Source: Zygnema cylindricum (lineage: Eukaryota; Streptophyta; Zygnematophyceae; Zygnematales; Zygnemataceae). Taken from it: DNA of 60,000 bases. The translations under genes were made by a program, and so were the position numbers. This document shows, in pieces, positions 1 through 10,854 of this stretch. Positions within the stretch are counted from its first letter, which is position 1; each line of letters begins with the position of its first letter. The stretch is from contig JBBHKE010002788.1 in the NCBI GenBank assembly GCA_037447655.1, positions 126,001 to 186,000 of the forward strand. The letters run 5' to 3'. The notes under the pieces were generated by a model. The model searched no databases, had not been told where the DNA came from, and saw only the letters and a program-made list of their open reading frames with translations.

Positions 1-245
1 CACTTATGAAAATTTGTTCCATACTCTGCATAACGGAGTTTAGTACAGACAGTTATCCGTATAACTGTACGAAAAAACCGTACACTTATTGTCGATAGTT
101 ATCGATACCGGTGTTATCGCGATAAAAAACCGATATTATCACGATAACACCGGCAGCAAGATGTTTTTCCAATATATCGATTATCGGTAAGCCAAAAAAA
201 GGGACATATCGATTATCGGCAAAACTCTACCGATACACAACACTA
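1..245. mobile_element. Right end of a hAT-like non-autonomous element
   Basis: The segment ends in CCGATACACAACACTA, the same terminus as the complete elements at 18534-19461 and 35798-37431, and it carries the same ATCGCGATAA / CCGATATT-rich subterminal sequence. The left end is outside the window, so the target duplication cannot be tested; the eight bases after the end are GTGGATAT. No transposase coding is visible. It lies just beyond the last WDR12 exon seen here, probably in an intron or the 3' flank of that gene. Confidence 0.75.
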
Positions 246-737
246 GTGGATATACATTGCCAAAATCCCAGTTGTTTTGTGTTGTGTTTCATTGACTAAG
301 GATAAAACTATACTAATTAAATCATAGATGATTTAACATATTCTTTTAGTCACAGTTCTTCATTTACATGTTTTTCTTTTCATTAAAAGTATTGTCCGCT
401 GAAATGATAGATTTAACTAGCAAGTATATAATTTGTCGGATCTATACAACCTTTCATGTAAAAACAAACGACAATTAAGAAATCAGAGGACATTCCTTGT
501 GTGAAACTGAATTTAAAGAAGCACAATTAATTGTGAAAGACTTCTCTCCCCCCGGTATCAATAAAATTAACTCAAATATCCCTTGCCCTTCTTGCTTATC
601 AGTGATTCACCGAGTCATCTACATAATATCCCAATTATAAAAAAAAAATGCAACTTCAAAATAACTCCAAGGTACTCAGAAAACACTACAAATCCCAAAA
701 AAAAAAAAAAAAAAAAAAATACGAAGGAACAACTCAC
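246..737. other. AT-rich stretch without recognisable gene
   Basis: This stretch lies between the hAT-like end and the last WDR12 exon seen here. It is AT-rich, with an A-tract at 699-718 that reads as poly(T) on the minus strand. I looked on the minus strand for the expected WDR12 C-terminus (a final WD repeat with a GGAD-type motif) and did not find it, so the stretch is most likely intron. Confidence 0.5.
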
Positions 738-3700
738 GACAGAACGTATGTCCCAAAGCTTAAGAGTTCCATCAAAAGAGGCCGAAACCAAGTGGTAAGA
801 GCTTTGAGAGTGCCTGAAATTAAAAAAAAAAAAAAAAAACATACAAACAAAATAAAATTATTCTTCCGAATTTTTCCACACCTTTTCCTAAGATGTTCCC
901 AAAAATACGAGAGCTCTAAATCTCAAACCCAAGCCTTTTTCGAGGGCAATAAGGGCATTCTCAAAAAAAATTGACATCTTTTCATCATGCAGTCTCTTCA
1001 TGTTTATAAACCTGAATTTGTAGCTCCTGAGAGTCCCTCTCTCCCTCTACCCTCTCTCCCTCTCTCCCTAATCTCTCCCCCTTTCCCCGCGCCGCCTGGC
1101 ACAAATCCCAACCTTTGATTTGCCCCCAGATCGCTTCTCACAAAAAAAAAGGATCTGGATTGATCCATCCGATGATCGATTCTGATCTGATTCAGGCCTC
1201 GAAAATAGACTCACTGGTCCTATTGGGTTTTTAGATCAAAACTCTACTTGATCGTATCTAACCAACGGCGACAATTACCTAACGTGACAACTTCTCCCCT
1301 CGCCCTCCTCTCCACTCTTTCCCTCCTCTACAATCTTTCCTTCCCCCTTCACGTCACCCTCACACTCACCTCACCCTCACCCTCACCCTCACCCGCCCTC
1401 CTTCCCTCACTCCCTCCCCCTTACTCGGTGTTCTTGTATCCCATAGTCGCAGTATACTGTCTCCTCCCCCAGCCGCCACCAGTCCTCCTCCTCCCACACT
1501 TATCGAAAGGATGGGTTTTGTCCCGGTCTGTCCCGTCCACCGTAAAAAAAAATGTGCAAAACCAATTTAACAATTTGAAGTTCATGCCATCTCAGTTATA
1601 CTGCGATTTAATCACTACAATTTAATAAATAACTACAATCAAAATAAGCTAAAACAGATTAAGAGTCAAATTTAGTCATGTCCTCGAGTGAGCACACATT
1701 CCCTTTCTTCAAAGTCAAAAACGTTTGTTAATCGACATCTTTTCTGAATCCACACTAATATTGGTAGCAATATTCAAGTTCCTCATTTCCCTAATAAAAA
1801 TATCTCCCTTTTTTCTTCAATCTGCACCGTTTTTTAACCTTCTGTACGTTTTTAAAAATCCACATCAATAACGGCACAGACCAGCCGGATTTACTCCTTC
1901 CCTTTCTTTGAACCGTTTGTTGAATCCACACTATTAACGGTGGAGATATCGTCGCTTACCAAAGTATGAGTATTAGTTCCTGTTGACGAATCCCAACTAC
2001 GAATAGAGTGGTCCCATGAACCCGAAAGAATAACGTTATTTTTGGACCACACTATTGACGAAACACATTGACTATGTCCTTCAAGTACGGCCCGGGGGTT
2101 CACCTGTAGAAAAAAAAAAAAAAAAAAAAGGGAAAGAAAGAGAAAGGATGAAGTTTGGAAAAATCTCCTCAGAAGATTCTCAAAGTCTAAGTTACCCACA
2201 ATTAAGAAACATCCAAGCAGAAAACGGATAAAGGTCAATGACACCACAAAAAGTGTGGCAAAATACTAATTTAAATTTGAGAAATAGGCTTCCTTTCTTC
2301 CTCTCCTAAATCTTTTCTCCTCTCTCCTCTTCCCTTTCACCTTGGCGGGCAGTCCCTTATACTCCAGGATATTAAACAACAAAAAACAAACACCCTTCCC
2401 CTCCAGTAAACATTTGATTCAAATATTAATTAAACACCATTGGTTATTGAACAGAATTTAATTGCCCAAGAAAAACAAAGCACTCTCTTAGCTTTCCAAA
2501 ACTCTCTTACAGTAAAGGATATCATCAAAAACATCAAAAAACAGTTCCAAAACAGCAAAACAAACAATATGAACAAAAAAAAAAACATGAATAAAAAAAA
2601 AAAAATGAAGTAAGCATCACGATCAAACATACAGAAACAGTTTCAGTACCTCAATTGTTCCAGATGGCACAGCCTCACTCCCTGCCAACCTCCTCTTTTT
2701 GTTGCCTCCCTTCCCCCCTCCTCCTCCCTCTCCCTCTCCCTCATCCTCGCTCAATTCTTGGCTGGTTGTCGACCAGAGACAAATTGTACCGTCCCACGAT
2801 CCCGAGCAAATCTGTTGTATTGAGCACCCATTTAAAAAAAAAAATCCTTAGTCCCAAATACCAAAGGTAAAATTAAGAAACCCTTTAATAAAGGTAATTA
2901 ACGATTCTTTTCATAGGCATCTTATTCCTTAGTATGCATAAATGGGAGGGTTTTTTTTGAAGAAGTTCACATTTCTCAGGGACAGAATTACAAAATCAAA
3001 ATAAAAAAGAAGGAAAAAAATTGAAATAAAAATTGTGTGGTTCCACAGATAACATAAAAGAGACAGAGAGAGGAATAGTGGGGCAAAGCCGACGGCGTCA
3101 GAGTCAGAGGAGGTGGGGAGGGGGGAGAGGGGGGGGGGAGGAGGGGGAGGGGAGGGGGAGCGAGGGAAGGGGAGGGAGGAGGAAGGGAACGGGGGGTGGG
3201 GGGGACGATTCTGGTGGAATGGAGGAGACATGGATAGGAGGTAGTGGCTGCCAAGTGTACTGCCGTTTATGCCGGAAAACGCTTTGGCCCAAGGTTGTTT
3301 CCTGTTCCTTACACTGGAATCTGAGACACGGTCACCCACACATATTTGCCTTCTTATGCATTAGATTCACCATAAATACCTGTCGGTCTCTAGCTTGAAC
3401 CAGCTGTCTGTTAAGATCTAGCAATCTCAATTTCACCAAACAAAATGTAACTAGGGGAGGGCGAGTGAAAGAGAGAGAGAGGGAGGGAGAGGGAGGGGGA
3501 GAGAGAGAGGGGGGGAGAGAGAGAGATGAGGGCGTACAGTCCAAAGGCGAAGAGAACGGTCCTTCGACCCAGTCACAACATCTGCATATTCTGCATCTGC
3601 ACAAGTTCAGATCAGATCCATTCAGTACAGTTCTGTTCCGTTCAGTTTAACTCTATAGACAGATAGGAATAAAAATTGCATGCAGTGAAGGATTTATTGC

Positions 3701-6700
3701 AGCTCAGGTAATGCAGGTGAAAGTCGAGCTTTTATTTAAAAGATGAAGGTATGTTACAAAAGTTCAACATTTAGATTCATGTACATGATGAGCACATCTT
3801 TAATTATTACAGTTTTGCACATTGCATTTCCTCTTTTCTGCTTGGTAGAAAACATGGGTAGTGGCACAGATGTCACTACATTACTTCAACTGTCCCCGAT
3901 CAAGTTTGCAACATTTCCCCATTAAGTACTCAGTTTACTCTGAGGCAGTGAATGTTTGGCAATTATATTTTACCTATGGAGAAAAGTACGTGCATAAAGA
4001 CATTACAGATTGTAAAACAAGGTGGGGGTTAACATGAATGGTGCAAATTATTTATCCATAAAGACAAAACAATTTAGTGCATCATCTGAATTGTAAAAAA
4101 AATACATGTTTGAATAACCACTTTTGCTCCTCCAATAGTTCCTTTCCAGCAAAAACCCTGATCATTCATTAGTATCTAAAATATTTAAACAAACAGCAAA
4201 CTTTTAGTTAATTTTCTAGAGTTAACTTGTTCCAATGTTGAAGAAACTTGGAAATGAAAATGGCATTGAACCAAATATAGTTTGACCCTCAAACGTCAAA
4301 GAAAAGGACAGGGGTGAAAACTTGCCAAAACTCATGGCATGTAAAGGATTGCGATTTTATAACCATTGACCCAATCATATTTTATTGATGAAACATAATA
4401 AAGGCATATAAAAAGAAATTTAGAAAACCCATAAAAACCCATAAAAAGAAAATAGTCTGGAAATCCCAAACACTTTACCATGCTTATTAAAAACCCTTTC
4501 AAAACAAAGAACCATAGAAATGGCAAAGAGGAAAGTACCTTTTTGGTCCTCGATATGAAGAGTTACTATCGACGTTACGACCTCATTGTGACCGGAGAGA
4601 GTACATCGACATTCATTACCATCCAAAAGAACCCTGCAATTTTTATCCTAAGTTATTAGTAAGGCCCTACGGAAACTGTGTTGAGGCACTTTCAGCTTTT
4701 GCCTCGAGCTAAATCAAAAAAAAAAAAAATTGCTCACCATACTCCTATGGATTTTAACAGCAGTGCCACAGAATTTCAGATGATTTTCTCACAGATGGGG
4801 GGAGAGCGAGAGGGAGAGAGAGAGGGAGAGAGAGAGGGAGAGTGAGTGAGAGAGAGAGAGAGGGAGAACACAGCGTAGTCATCACAGGCATTTCCATTTC
4901 AACCCTTTTAAAATAATTTTCCTAGCCATACAAAAGTTCAGATAAACTCACCTTGCGAAGCTGTCATAAGATCCGGTCAATACAATCCTGTACCCATACC
5001 ATGAAAATGATTGACATTTTTAGTGGTTTTGAAGGCTTTTTATAATTTATTTTCAGTTCAGAACTCTCTCAATGTCAGATAAATTTTCCAAACAGCAAGG
5101 CTGATGGAGAACTGCACCTTACAATTAAATGGTTTGACGAGCATAATCTTCTCTAAAAGAAACAGAAAAAAGGAGTTATAAAAGGCATAAAGATTCTGTA
5201 ATAGTAAAAAGGACATGAAATGAAAATACTGCTCATTGAAAGATGAACCAGAATAAATACAATCAGCTTTATGCCAGGTTCAATAGTAAAAACTCACCCT
5301 GAAAGTGAGCCATCTACAGCGCTGATCCAATCAGGATGTGGATAGGATAGAGTAGTTTTAGGAGGAACAACAGCTTGAATATACTCAATATTTACCACAG
5401 TTTCCTGAAAAATCAAACATTTCCAAAAATGGTTTTACTTTCAAGGCAGCTCCAATGCTTTACCTTGTAAACCACTTCAGAAACAGCTTATTTTGGAAGC
5501 AATTTAAAAAAAAATTACCTTGAAAACGCATTTCAAATGGTTTAAATAAAGCAGCATCACAAACGGTTCACATTGAAAGCAATTTCAATAATCACTTAAT
5601 CTGGAAGATACGTTCAGACTGCTTTTAAAGTTGGAATGTCAACAATGGTTTACTTCAAGTCAAGTTCAAGAAACAACGTCTTAGAAAAGAGATTCAAAAG
5701 GAGGAAGTTGAAAAATACAAATATCATTCCAGTAATCAACACTGGTCAGCTTAATTCAAAATTAACAAAGACCTCCCACAACCATATAAAGCATACCAAA
5801 AACAAAAGCAGACAGAAAGATGATTTTGAGTCATAAAAAAATGCCCGTTACAACGATCCAACTTCGTTTCCTCATCAAATATTATCCAATCCATCCTCCA
5901 CCATCTTCGTCCCGTCAGTACCAGCTGAATTCAGGTTGCATACAACAACACTGATTGCAACCTTCTACGGATACATTATTAAAAAAAAAACAAGCAGTAC
6001 ACACACAGCTTATAATTTGTTTGTCCTCCAGCCCCTTTTTCAAAGCTCAAAAAGTAAACTTACCACAGAAAGATTCTTAGCCAATAAAGTTTTCTCAAGA
6101 GAAGTACGCAAAAGTTCTCCTTCCACTAAAAAATCAAAAGGTTGTGGTTTATCTGTTGGAGTCAAAAGCCAAAAATGCGTTCAAAACATAAGAGGAATAT
6201 TACTGCATATTTGAAGAATCCTTCATTTTAGCTTAAAAAATAAGTTTACAAAATAATGACAAGGGTGAGATTGTGGATTTAAAAGAGGAGGAGAGCGAAG
6301 AAGGGAGGAGTGATGGATATCAGTTGTATAATACTGTAAGACGAAGGCTTTGGTTTAAAAAAAATCCATAACAGATTTCAAGTAATGTTGAGAAAAAAAC
6401 TAGGACATTTTTTTGCCTGCAACACCAGGAAATGGAGCACATGACTGGAAAAATATCCCGGTTCTAGTATGTGATTGATAATTAAACATCATTTATGAAC
6501 AGCCCTCGGGAATGTTTCAATGTGGCTTGAGGTTCACCCATTAGACTATGTCAAAAAATATTTTGACAGGAGGATGACCCCCTCCCATTTACAATTTCAA
6601 TCTTATTTGGCCAATGTAATTACTATACTAACGTACTTTAGAGTAACAAAAACCACAATCTATACCGTAAAGACCATCCTAGCAAACACAAAATTGCTTC

Positions 6701-7176
6701 GAGAATTAGCTTCCATTAAATTGTAGATTGAGATAGTAGTCAACGAAATTTATAGAATGTGAACACACGTCAACCAAATTTTCCCTGAACCACGTTATGT
6801 GTGAACGACCTTGTCATTTGATAAAAATCAAAGAAGAGCTATACATATATAAGAATAATTGTAAATGTGCGCAAAAAAATGACTGGTGGTTAAGGCGGCG
6901 AAATTGTGCGTTACAGACGCGTTTTCAAACTCTGCAGCTGTCTCCTTTCCAATCTGTAATTTTCATGAAAGTGAACATTCTTTCGTGTGAATTAAACGAA
7001 ATTGAATCTTCATTTCTAAATAAAACTGAAGACGTCCAGCACGACAGCATTATTGGAAATAATTGGTATTATTGGTAATTATTGCTACGCCAGAGTGGCT
7101 TGTAAGGTATGGACTTCCATTGCAAAAGCATTGGGAGAGGATTGATTTAAATTCAGTTATACATTGTTATCATGTC

Positions 7177-7258
<82 letters not shown>

Positions 7259-7731
7259 AAGGATTCACTAAAATTTACTGAGCATTAACTATTATTCACT
7301 AAACATCGTGCGCAAGTGACGATGAATTCCATAATTTGTCCAATAACAGCCCAGCAGATTTCCATTTTTTCACTTCCTAGAATAATTTAAAACATATAGC
7401 TATAGCCACAAAAAGAAATGAACAACCTCATACATAACTAAAACTCCAGACCCTGAACCCTCATGGAAGAACTAATACTAGAATGCAAATACCTACATAC
7501 ATACATACATCATACATACATACATACACAAAAACCTGTGACAATATCCATCCCTAGTAGCCTACCTGTGGCCAAAAGTGTATTGATGACCTCCGAGAGG
7601 CCGTACCGAGTCAAAGAAGCTGGCAGAGCGAAAGGTGTTTCAGGAACCCTAAAAGAGGGCGGAAGGCGAGTGCTGAATCGGACCTGCACCTGACGCTGCT
7701 CTCCTGACGCCGCTTCTGAAGCAGTCTCCAT
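738..7731 (-). CDS. WDR12: WDR12/YTM1 ribosome biogenesis protein (3' end outside window)
   Basis: WDR12 (yeast Ytm1) joins Pes1/Nop7 and Bop1/Erb1 in the PeBoW complex of the nucleolus, needed for 60S subunit maturation; its N-terminal NLE domain binds the AAA ATPase midasin/Rea1. Exons seen on the minus strand: 7731-7566 (start ATG; VQVRFSTRLP and ALPASLTRYGLSEVINTLL, NLE domain), 6152-6064 (PFDFLVEGELLRTSLEK), 5404-5298 (VVNIEYIQAV, PDWISAVDGS), 4987-4952 (36 nt, VLTGSYDSFAR), 4633-4539 (CTLSGHNEVVTSIV), from 3581 down (VVTGSKDRSLRLWTV), 2811-2650 (CSGSWDGTICLWS then an acidic/basic linker), 2103-1960 (LEGHSQCVSSIVW, SGSWDHSIRSWD), 1527-1425 (VAAGGGDSILRLWDTRTP) and 813-738 (YHLVSASFDGTLKLWDIRS). 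The first six exons join in phase with GT-AG borders. I could not place the exon carrying the GH of the WD repeat before 2811, nor the one between 1425 and 813. The last WD repeat is missing, presumably left of base 1. The family and order of domains are clear; some borders are not. Confidence 0.9.
3107..3205 (+). repeat. G-rich low-complexity tract in a WDR12 intron
   Basis: About 100 bases of almost pure G and A on the plus strand, with many runs of three or more G (GGGGGGGG near 3130). The WDR12 transcript carries the C/T-rich complement. The plus strand could fold as a G-quadruplex. Proline-rich reading frames on the minus strand here are by-products of CCN repeats. Confidence 0.8.
3475..3526. 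repeat. GA-rich tract in WDR12, downstream of exon starting at 3581
   Basis: A tract of GAGAGGGAGG-type repeats on the plus strand, CT-rich in the transcript. It makes the donor site of the exon that starts at 3581 hard to place. Confidence 0.7.
4797..4865. repeat. (GAGAGG)n/(GA)n simple repeat in a WDR12 intron
   Basis: A GAGAGAGGGA-type repeat between the exons at 4952-4987 and 4539-4633. It is CT-rich in the sense of the gene. Confidence 0.85.
7178..7257. repeat. (GA)40 microsatellite in intron 1 of WDR12
   Basis: An uninterrupted GA dinucleotide run of about 80 bases within intron 1 (6153-7565). It reads as (TC)n in the WDR12 transcript. Confidence 0.97.
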
Positions 7732-7918
7732 GGCCGCAGAGAAGAGAGAACGAGAGGGAGGGATAGAGAGAGAGCGAGGGAGCTAGCTAGGAAAGGATAA
7801 ACAAGAGAGGGAATTAGGGAAGGGTGTTGTAATCGAATTTCGCTACATACGATACAGATTCTTTGTACTGTACGAGTACGCATAGGCTAGATTCGGGAGT
7901 ACAGTAACGTCGGTACAC
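7732..7918 (-). promoter_or_regulatory. Probable WDR12 5' leader and proximal promoter
   Basis: Upstream of the WDR12 ATG (7731, minus strand) the sense strand is a CT-rich leader of TCTCTC and CCCTC blocks to about 7790, as is common in plant 5' UTRs and core promoters. I see no clear TATA box. The first mobile-element terminus is at 7919, which leaves under 190 bases of unique promoter. Confidence 0.45.
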
Positions 7919-8485
7919 TACACCGCCAATCGCTATTAGCGTAGAAGTTTCTTTAGCGTACATGAAAAATTACCGTGGTTAACGCTAATTAAGAATTTGA
8001 AAATTTTGAAAAAAAACATACATTTTAATTGTTTAATAATTCTAATTTGGGTCTTTGAAAAAAATAAATGTCGGTCGCAAACATGCTTACACTAATATAG
8101 TTACTCGTACAAAATCTGACAAATCGTACACAAATCGTACGTTCACACAGTCGAAACGTGGTTGCTGGTCGAATATGTGCGAACGTGATATTTGACAACC
8201 CGATTAGACCCCCTTTTTAGAGCGGACATTCTCATGCGTCCGCGGCTACTAAAACTCATTAGTTATACTTTTTCACTTAAAAAGGTACAATTTTGTACGA
8301 TATGACACTGTCCGTACACCATACTAATTAACTGATGGCGTACTTCAATTTTGTACGGTACTAAAAAATTAAGCCTAAATAGAGTGAAGAAAAAAATAGA
8401 ATGAACTACGCTAATGGAGAATAAAAAAAAAAAAAAAAGCAGGACGGAATTAGCGTACACAACGCTAATAGCGATTGGCGGTGTA
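7919..8485. mobile_element. 567-bp terminal-inverted-repeat element (MITE-like)
   Basis: The ends are inverted copies of CACCGCCAATCGCTATTAGCG, perfect over 22 bases, at 7921-7942 and 8462-8483, each flanked by TA. The TA could be a Tc1/mariner-type duplication or part of the terminus. The interior has short gtac-rich motifs and no transposase. An internal segment (AAAAAGGTACAA..., ACCATACTAATTA) recurs at 18480-18530, so this is a family with at least three members here. Confidence 0.8.
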
Positions 8486-8760
8486 CACCGCGCATCGTTA
8501 TTAGTGTCAAAGTTTAAATAGTGTGTAAGTAAATATACCGTCATTGACGCTAATTAAGAATTTGAAAATTTGAAAAAAAAAGGTTTATTCTAATTTCGGC
8601 GTTAACGCTAATTTGGGGACAGCAAAAATGGAATATTCTCCGTACGATTGTACATATTAATCTATGAAACCGTACACAAGTCTAAATTGTACGACGGCGC
8701 CAAATCGAGTATCCGTACCGATCAGACTATTTTACGGCGGTAACGTGTTAACGCTATACC
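8486..8760. mobile_element. Partial second copy of the same family
   Basis: Directly after the right terminus of the preceding element, the sequence restarts with CACCGCGCATCGTTATTAGTG and then GACGCTAATTAAGAATTTGAAAA, matching the left part of the first copy in the same orientation. The right end is not recognisable. Either one copy inserted beside the other's terminus or a tandem arose by replication or recombination. Confidence 0.55.
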
Positions 8761-9459
8761 GCTAAACGTCAAGTTTAATTTCATTCTTTTGGTTTGACGT
8801 TTACGGAAATGGTTAACACGCCACGCCATTTCTACATGTAACTTGGACGTATGGCCGTAGTTCCGTTCGTCCGTATCTCATGTATTATAATAACGTCCTT
8901 TTTGGGTGGTTTTATTAGAGTTATTATTATTAAGTATGCTAATATGTGTCTTAATTGTAATAAGGGTGTTACCTCGTCTATCTTTCAAACGTCTCACCTG
9001 TATTAACGTCAACGTTGTTCCATATTAGAGTAAATGATGACACTAAAATGAACCAAAAAGTACATACCGACCAACCAATTAATAATTCACGTCATGTGAT
9101 TGGTCGCCAAAGATTACACGTGTCGTATTTTTTATCCACGCAAACATTATGGCTTTTTTTAATATGCATCAAAACAGGCATGCCTTACCCGCTGCCATTC
9201 CAAGAAAGATCTGTACATTCAATGAGCTGTCATTTTTTCTCACGCCTTTTTCATGAAAAACGTCCATTGTCAACCGCGCTCATACTCTCACATTGAAAAC
9301 TGACGCAAATTTTAAAACTTTCCCGCTCTCACCGTGTAGTTTTTGAAATGGAAATATTTGACTTCAAACAAAATATTTGATTTAAAAATTTTGAATGTTC
9401 AAGTTTTTACCAAGCATTTCCCTCCTTTTTTCATTTTCACAAAAGATTCCCTTCCCCTC
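8761..9459. other. Intergenic stretch, no gene recognised
   Basis: AT-rich sequence with several CCAAT-type motifs on both strands (about 9073-9105) and an ACGTGT motif at 9117. It may be the distal promoter of the transcript starting after the TATA-like box at 9463. No coding similarity is seen. Confidence 0.4.
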
Positions 9460-9462
9460 CAA

Positions 9463-9470
9463 TATATACT
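9463..9470 (+). promoter_or_regulatory. TATA-like box
   Basis: TATATACT preceded by CT-rich sequence (CTTCCCCTCCAA) and followed 18 bases later by an ATG (9488). It is the only good plant TATA context upstream of the 9.5-15 kb transposon region and could drive its transcript. There is no direct evidence of use. Confidence 0.35.
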
Positions 9471-9590
9471 CGTCGTTAACTCCAACAATGGCACTCTTTT
9501 CCTCCCTTCGCATCTACCTTCGTTGTTGCATTTTATTTTTGTTGCTTCATATTTATCTTTCACAAGTTGTCGTGACTATCTTAAGAAAAT

Positions 9591-9887
9591 ATGTGGCCCA
9601 TTACCACCTTTTTTGCGGCGAAAGCCAGAGCTCCCGCTGTATTTTTCCCACCTCCGGTTGAGGAGGAGATGGAGTGGGGCGAGAAAGAGGGGGAGGGAGA
9701 GGCAGGTGAAGGGATGGGATCACCAAATGATGACACCCTCATGGAAGGCGGTGGGTCCGATTTCGGTTCACCCCCAAATTCATCTCCGGACTCACGTTCA
9801 GACTCATCGCGTGTGGACCACGGTATCAGCTCGGTGGTGAGACGCAAGCTCAACACGTGTCGACAAAGGTTGCACGCGTTCGTGTAA
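9591..9887 (+). CDS. Small acidic/serine-rich ORF, unknown
   Basis: This 98-residue frame has an acidic glycine-rich middle (EMEWGEKEGEGEAGEG) and a serine/aspartate-rich second half, then SSVVRRKLNTCRQRLHAFV. Reading on past the stop in another frame gives a short non-repetitive stretch to about 9990, where GTAAGC could be a donor. It may be the first exon of the charged protein encoded farther on (10855-12702) or an unrelated remnant. An overlapping frame from 9488 starts with a hydrophobic, signal-like segment. I recognise no family. Confidence 0.3.
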   Translation: MWPITTFFAAKARAPAVFFPPPVEEEMEWGEKEGEGEAGEGMGSPNDDTLMEGGGSDFGSPPNSSPDSRSDSSRVDHGISSVVRRKLNTCRQRLHAFV

Positions 9888-10179
9888 TCAACTGGATGAT
9901 TTCGGATTGTAATACAAACGGAAAGGAGTGCCTTATACCGAGGACCATGAAGAAGTTTACGGAACACTTTACGGGCGAATATAATACAAGTAAGCAATAT
10001 TAACTTTTTATTCTTACCTTATATGACTTTTTATGACTGCTTACATTTTGTTTCTCAATATAGAATTCGCTTATATTGTGGCATTTTGTTTATCTCTACC
10101 ATTATGTGTTCGTTAGAATTATATTTATTTTTTCCACGCCCCCACCACATTTTCTTAATGTTATTATGTTAGATCCTCC

Positions 10180-10725
10180 TGCATCGTCGTGAAACACCAA
10201 GGACAACGTGTCGTCGCTTGTGGTTCTAATATAGTAATATTGTTAGCAGGCGGCCGCACTGAAGCGCCGACGCGTAGATGAAGAAATCGAACTGGCGACG
10301 ACAATTCGTCGTCGCGACAACAATAAAAATGACAAACTACAATACCGAGCATATTTTAGTTTTTTGTTTTTAGTTAGTACAATAAGTATGAACCTTCGTA
10401 TGGTCGACGAGGCTTTGTCTTTGTCCCATTGTTGGAATCGCAGAATCATTAAACCGCGTGATTTTTTTATTCACTTTCATCGTCGCACTGTTGGATTATC
10501 CAAAAGAATTAGGGACACGACGACTTTCATTTGTCGCGGACCACGCAGTCTGTGAGTGTAATTTGCACGTCGTTGCCATTCTTGGAATCTTCTAAGAAGT
10601 GAACCGCGACAACTCCTAATTTTGTTTCGTCGTCACACTGTTGGAATGATCAAATTGATTGGGTTAGCGCCGACTTCGTGCTGTCGCGAACAACACAATC
10701 TGTAAGTATATTTCGAACGCATATA
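10180..10725. repeat. Diverged dyad repeats with TCGTCGC motifs (first array)
   Basis: At least two diverged units of about 160 bases share the order CATTGTTGGAATC, CGTCGTC, CACTGTTGG, CGACT, TGTCGCG and an ACAATCTGTAAGTAT-type end. A dyad GCGACGACAATTCGTCGTCGC lies at 10293-10313. The same GCGACGA/TCGTCGC words build the arrays at 12655-13088 and 15250-16051, so the three arrays probably belong to one transposon that surrounds the transposase remnant. Confidence 0.6.
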
Positions 10726-10854
10726 ATGCGTTAAAACCTCATGCGTTATTTTTACGTACGACCTGTCATTTTTAAGACAAACTCTTATATTATCTCATCC
10801 TTTTGTGTAGCCGCCTCTTTTTCGTTTTTTTTTTGTCACGTGTGACTAATTTAC

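Noticed and set aside
1290-1424. Possible missing WDR12 exon ending in CRRW before a TG|GT donor near 1262
   Set aside because: The codons upstream do not contain the expected GH or GW pattern of the WD repeat and the intron would be too short. The match is only a few residues.
1248-1625. 125-residue plus-strand frame
   Set aside because: It lies antisense to a WDR12 exon and a GAGGGT repeat, has Ser/Pro/Leu low complexity and no family resemblance.
3332-3604. Ninety-residue minus-strand frame as the WDR12 exon
   Set aside because: The WD motif SKDRSLRLWTV lies in another frame; this frame is mostly Ser/Pro from a CT repeat.
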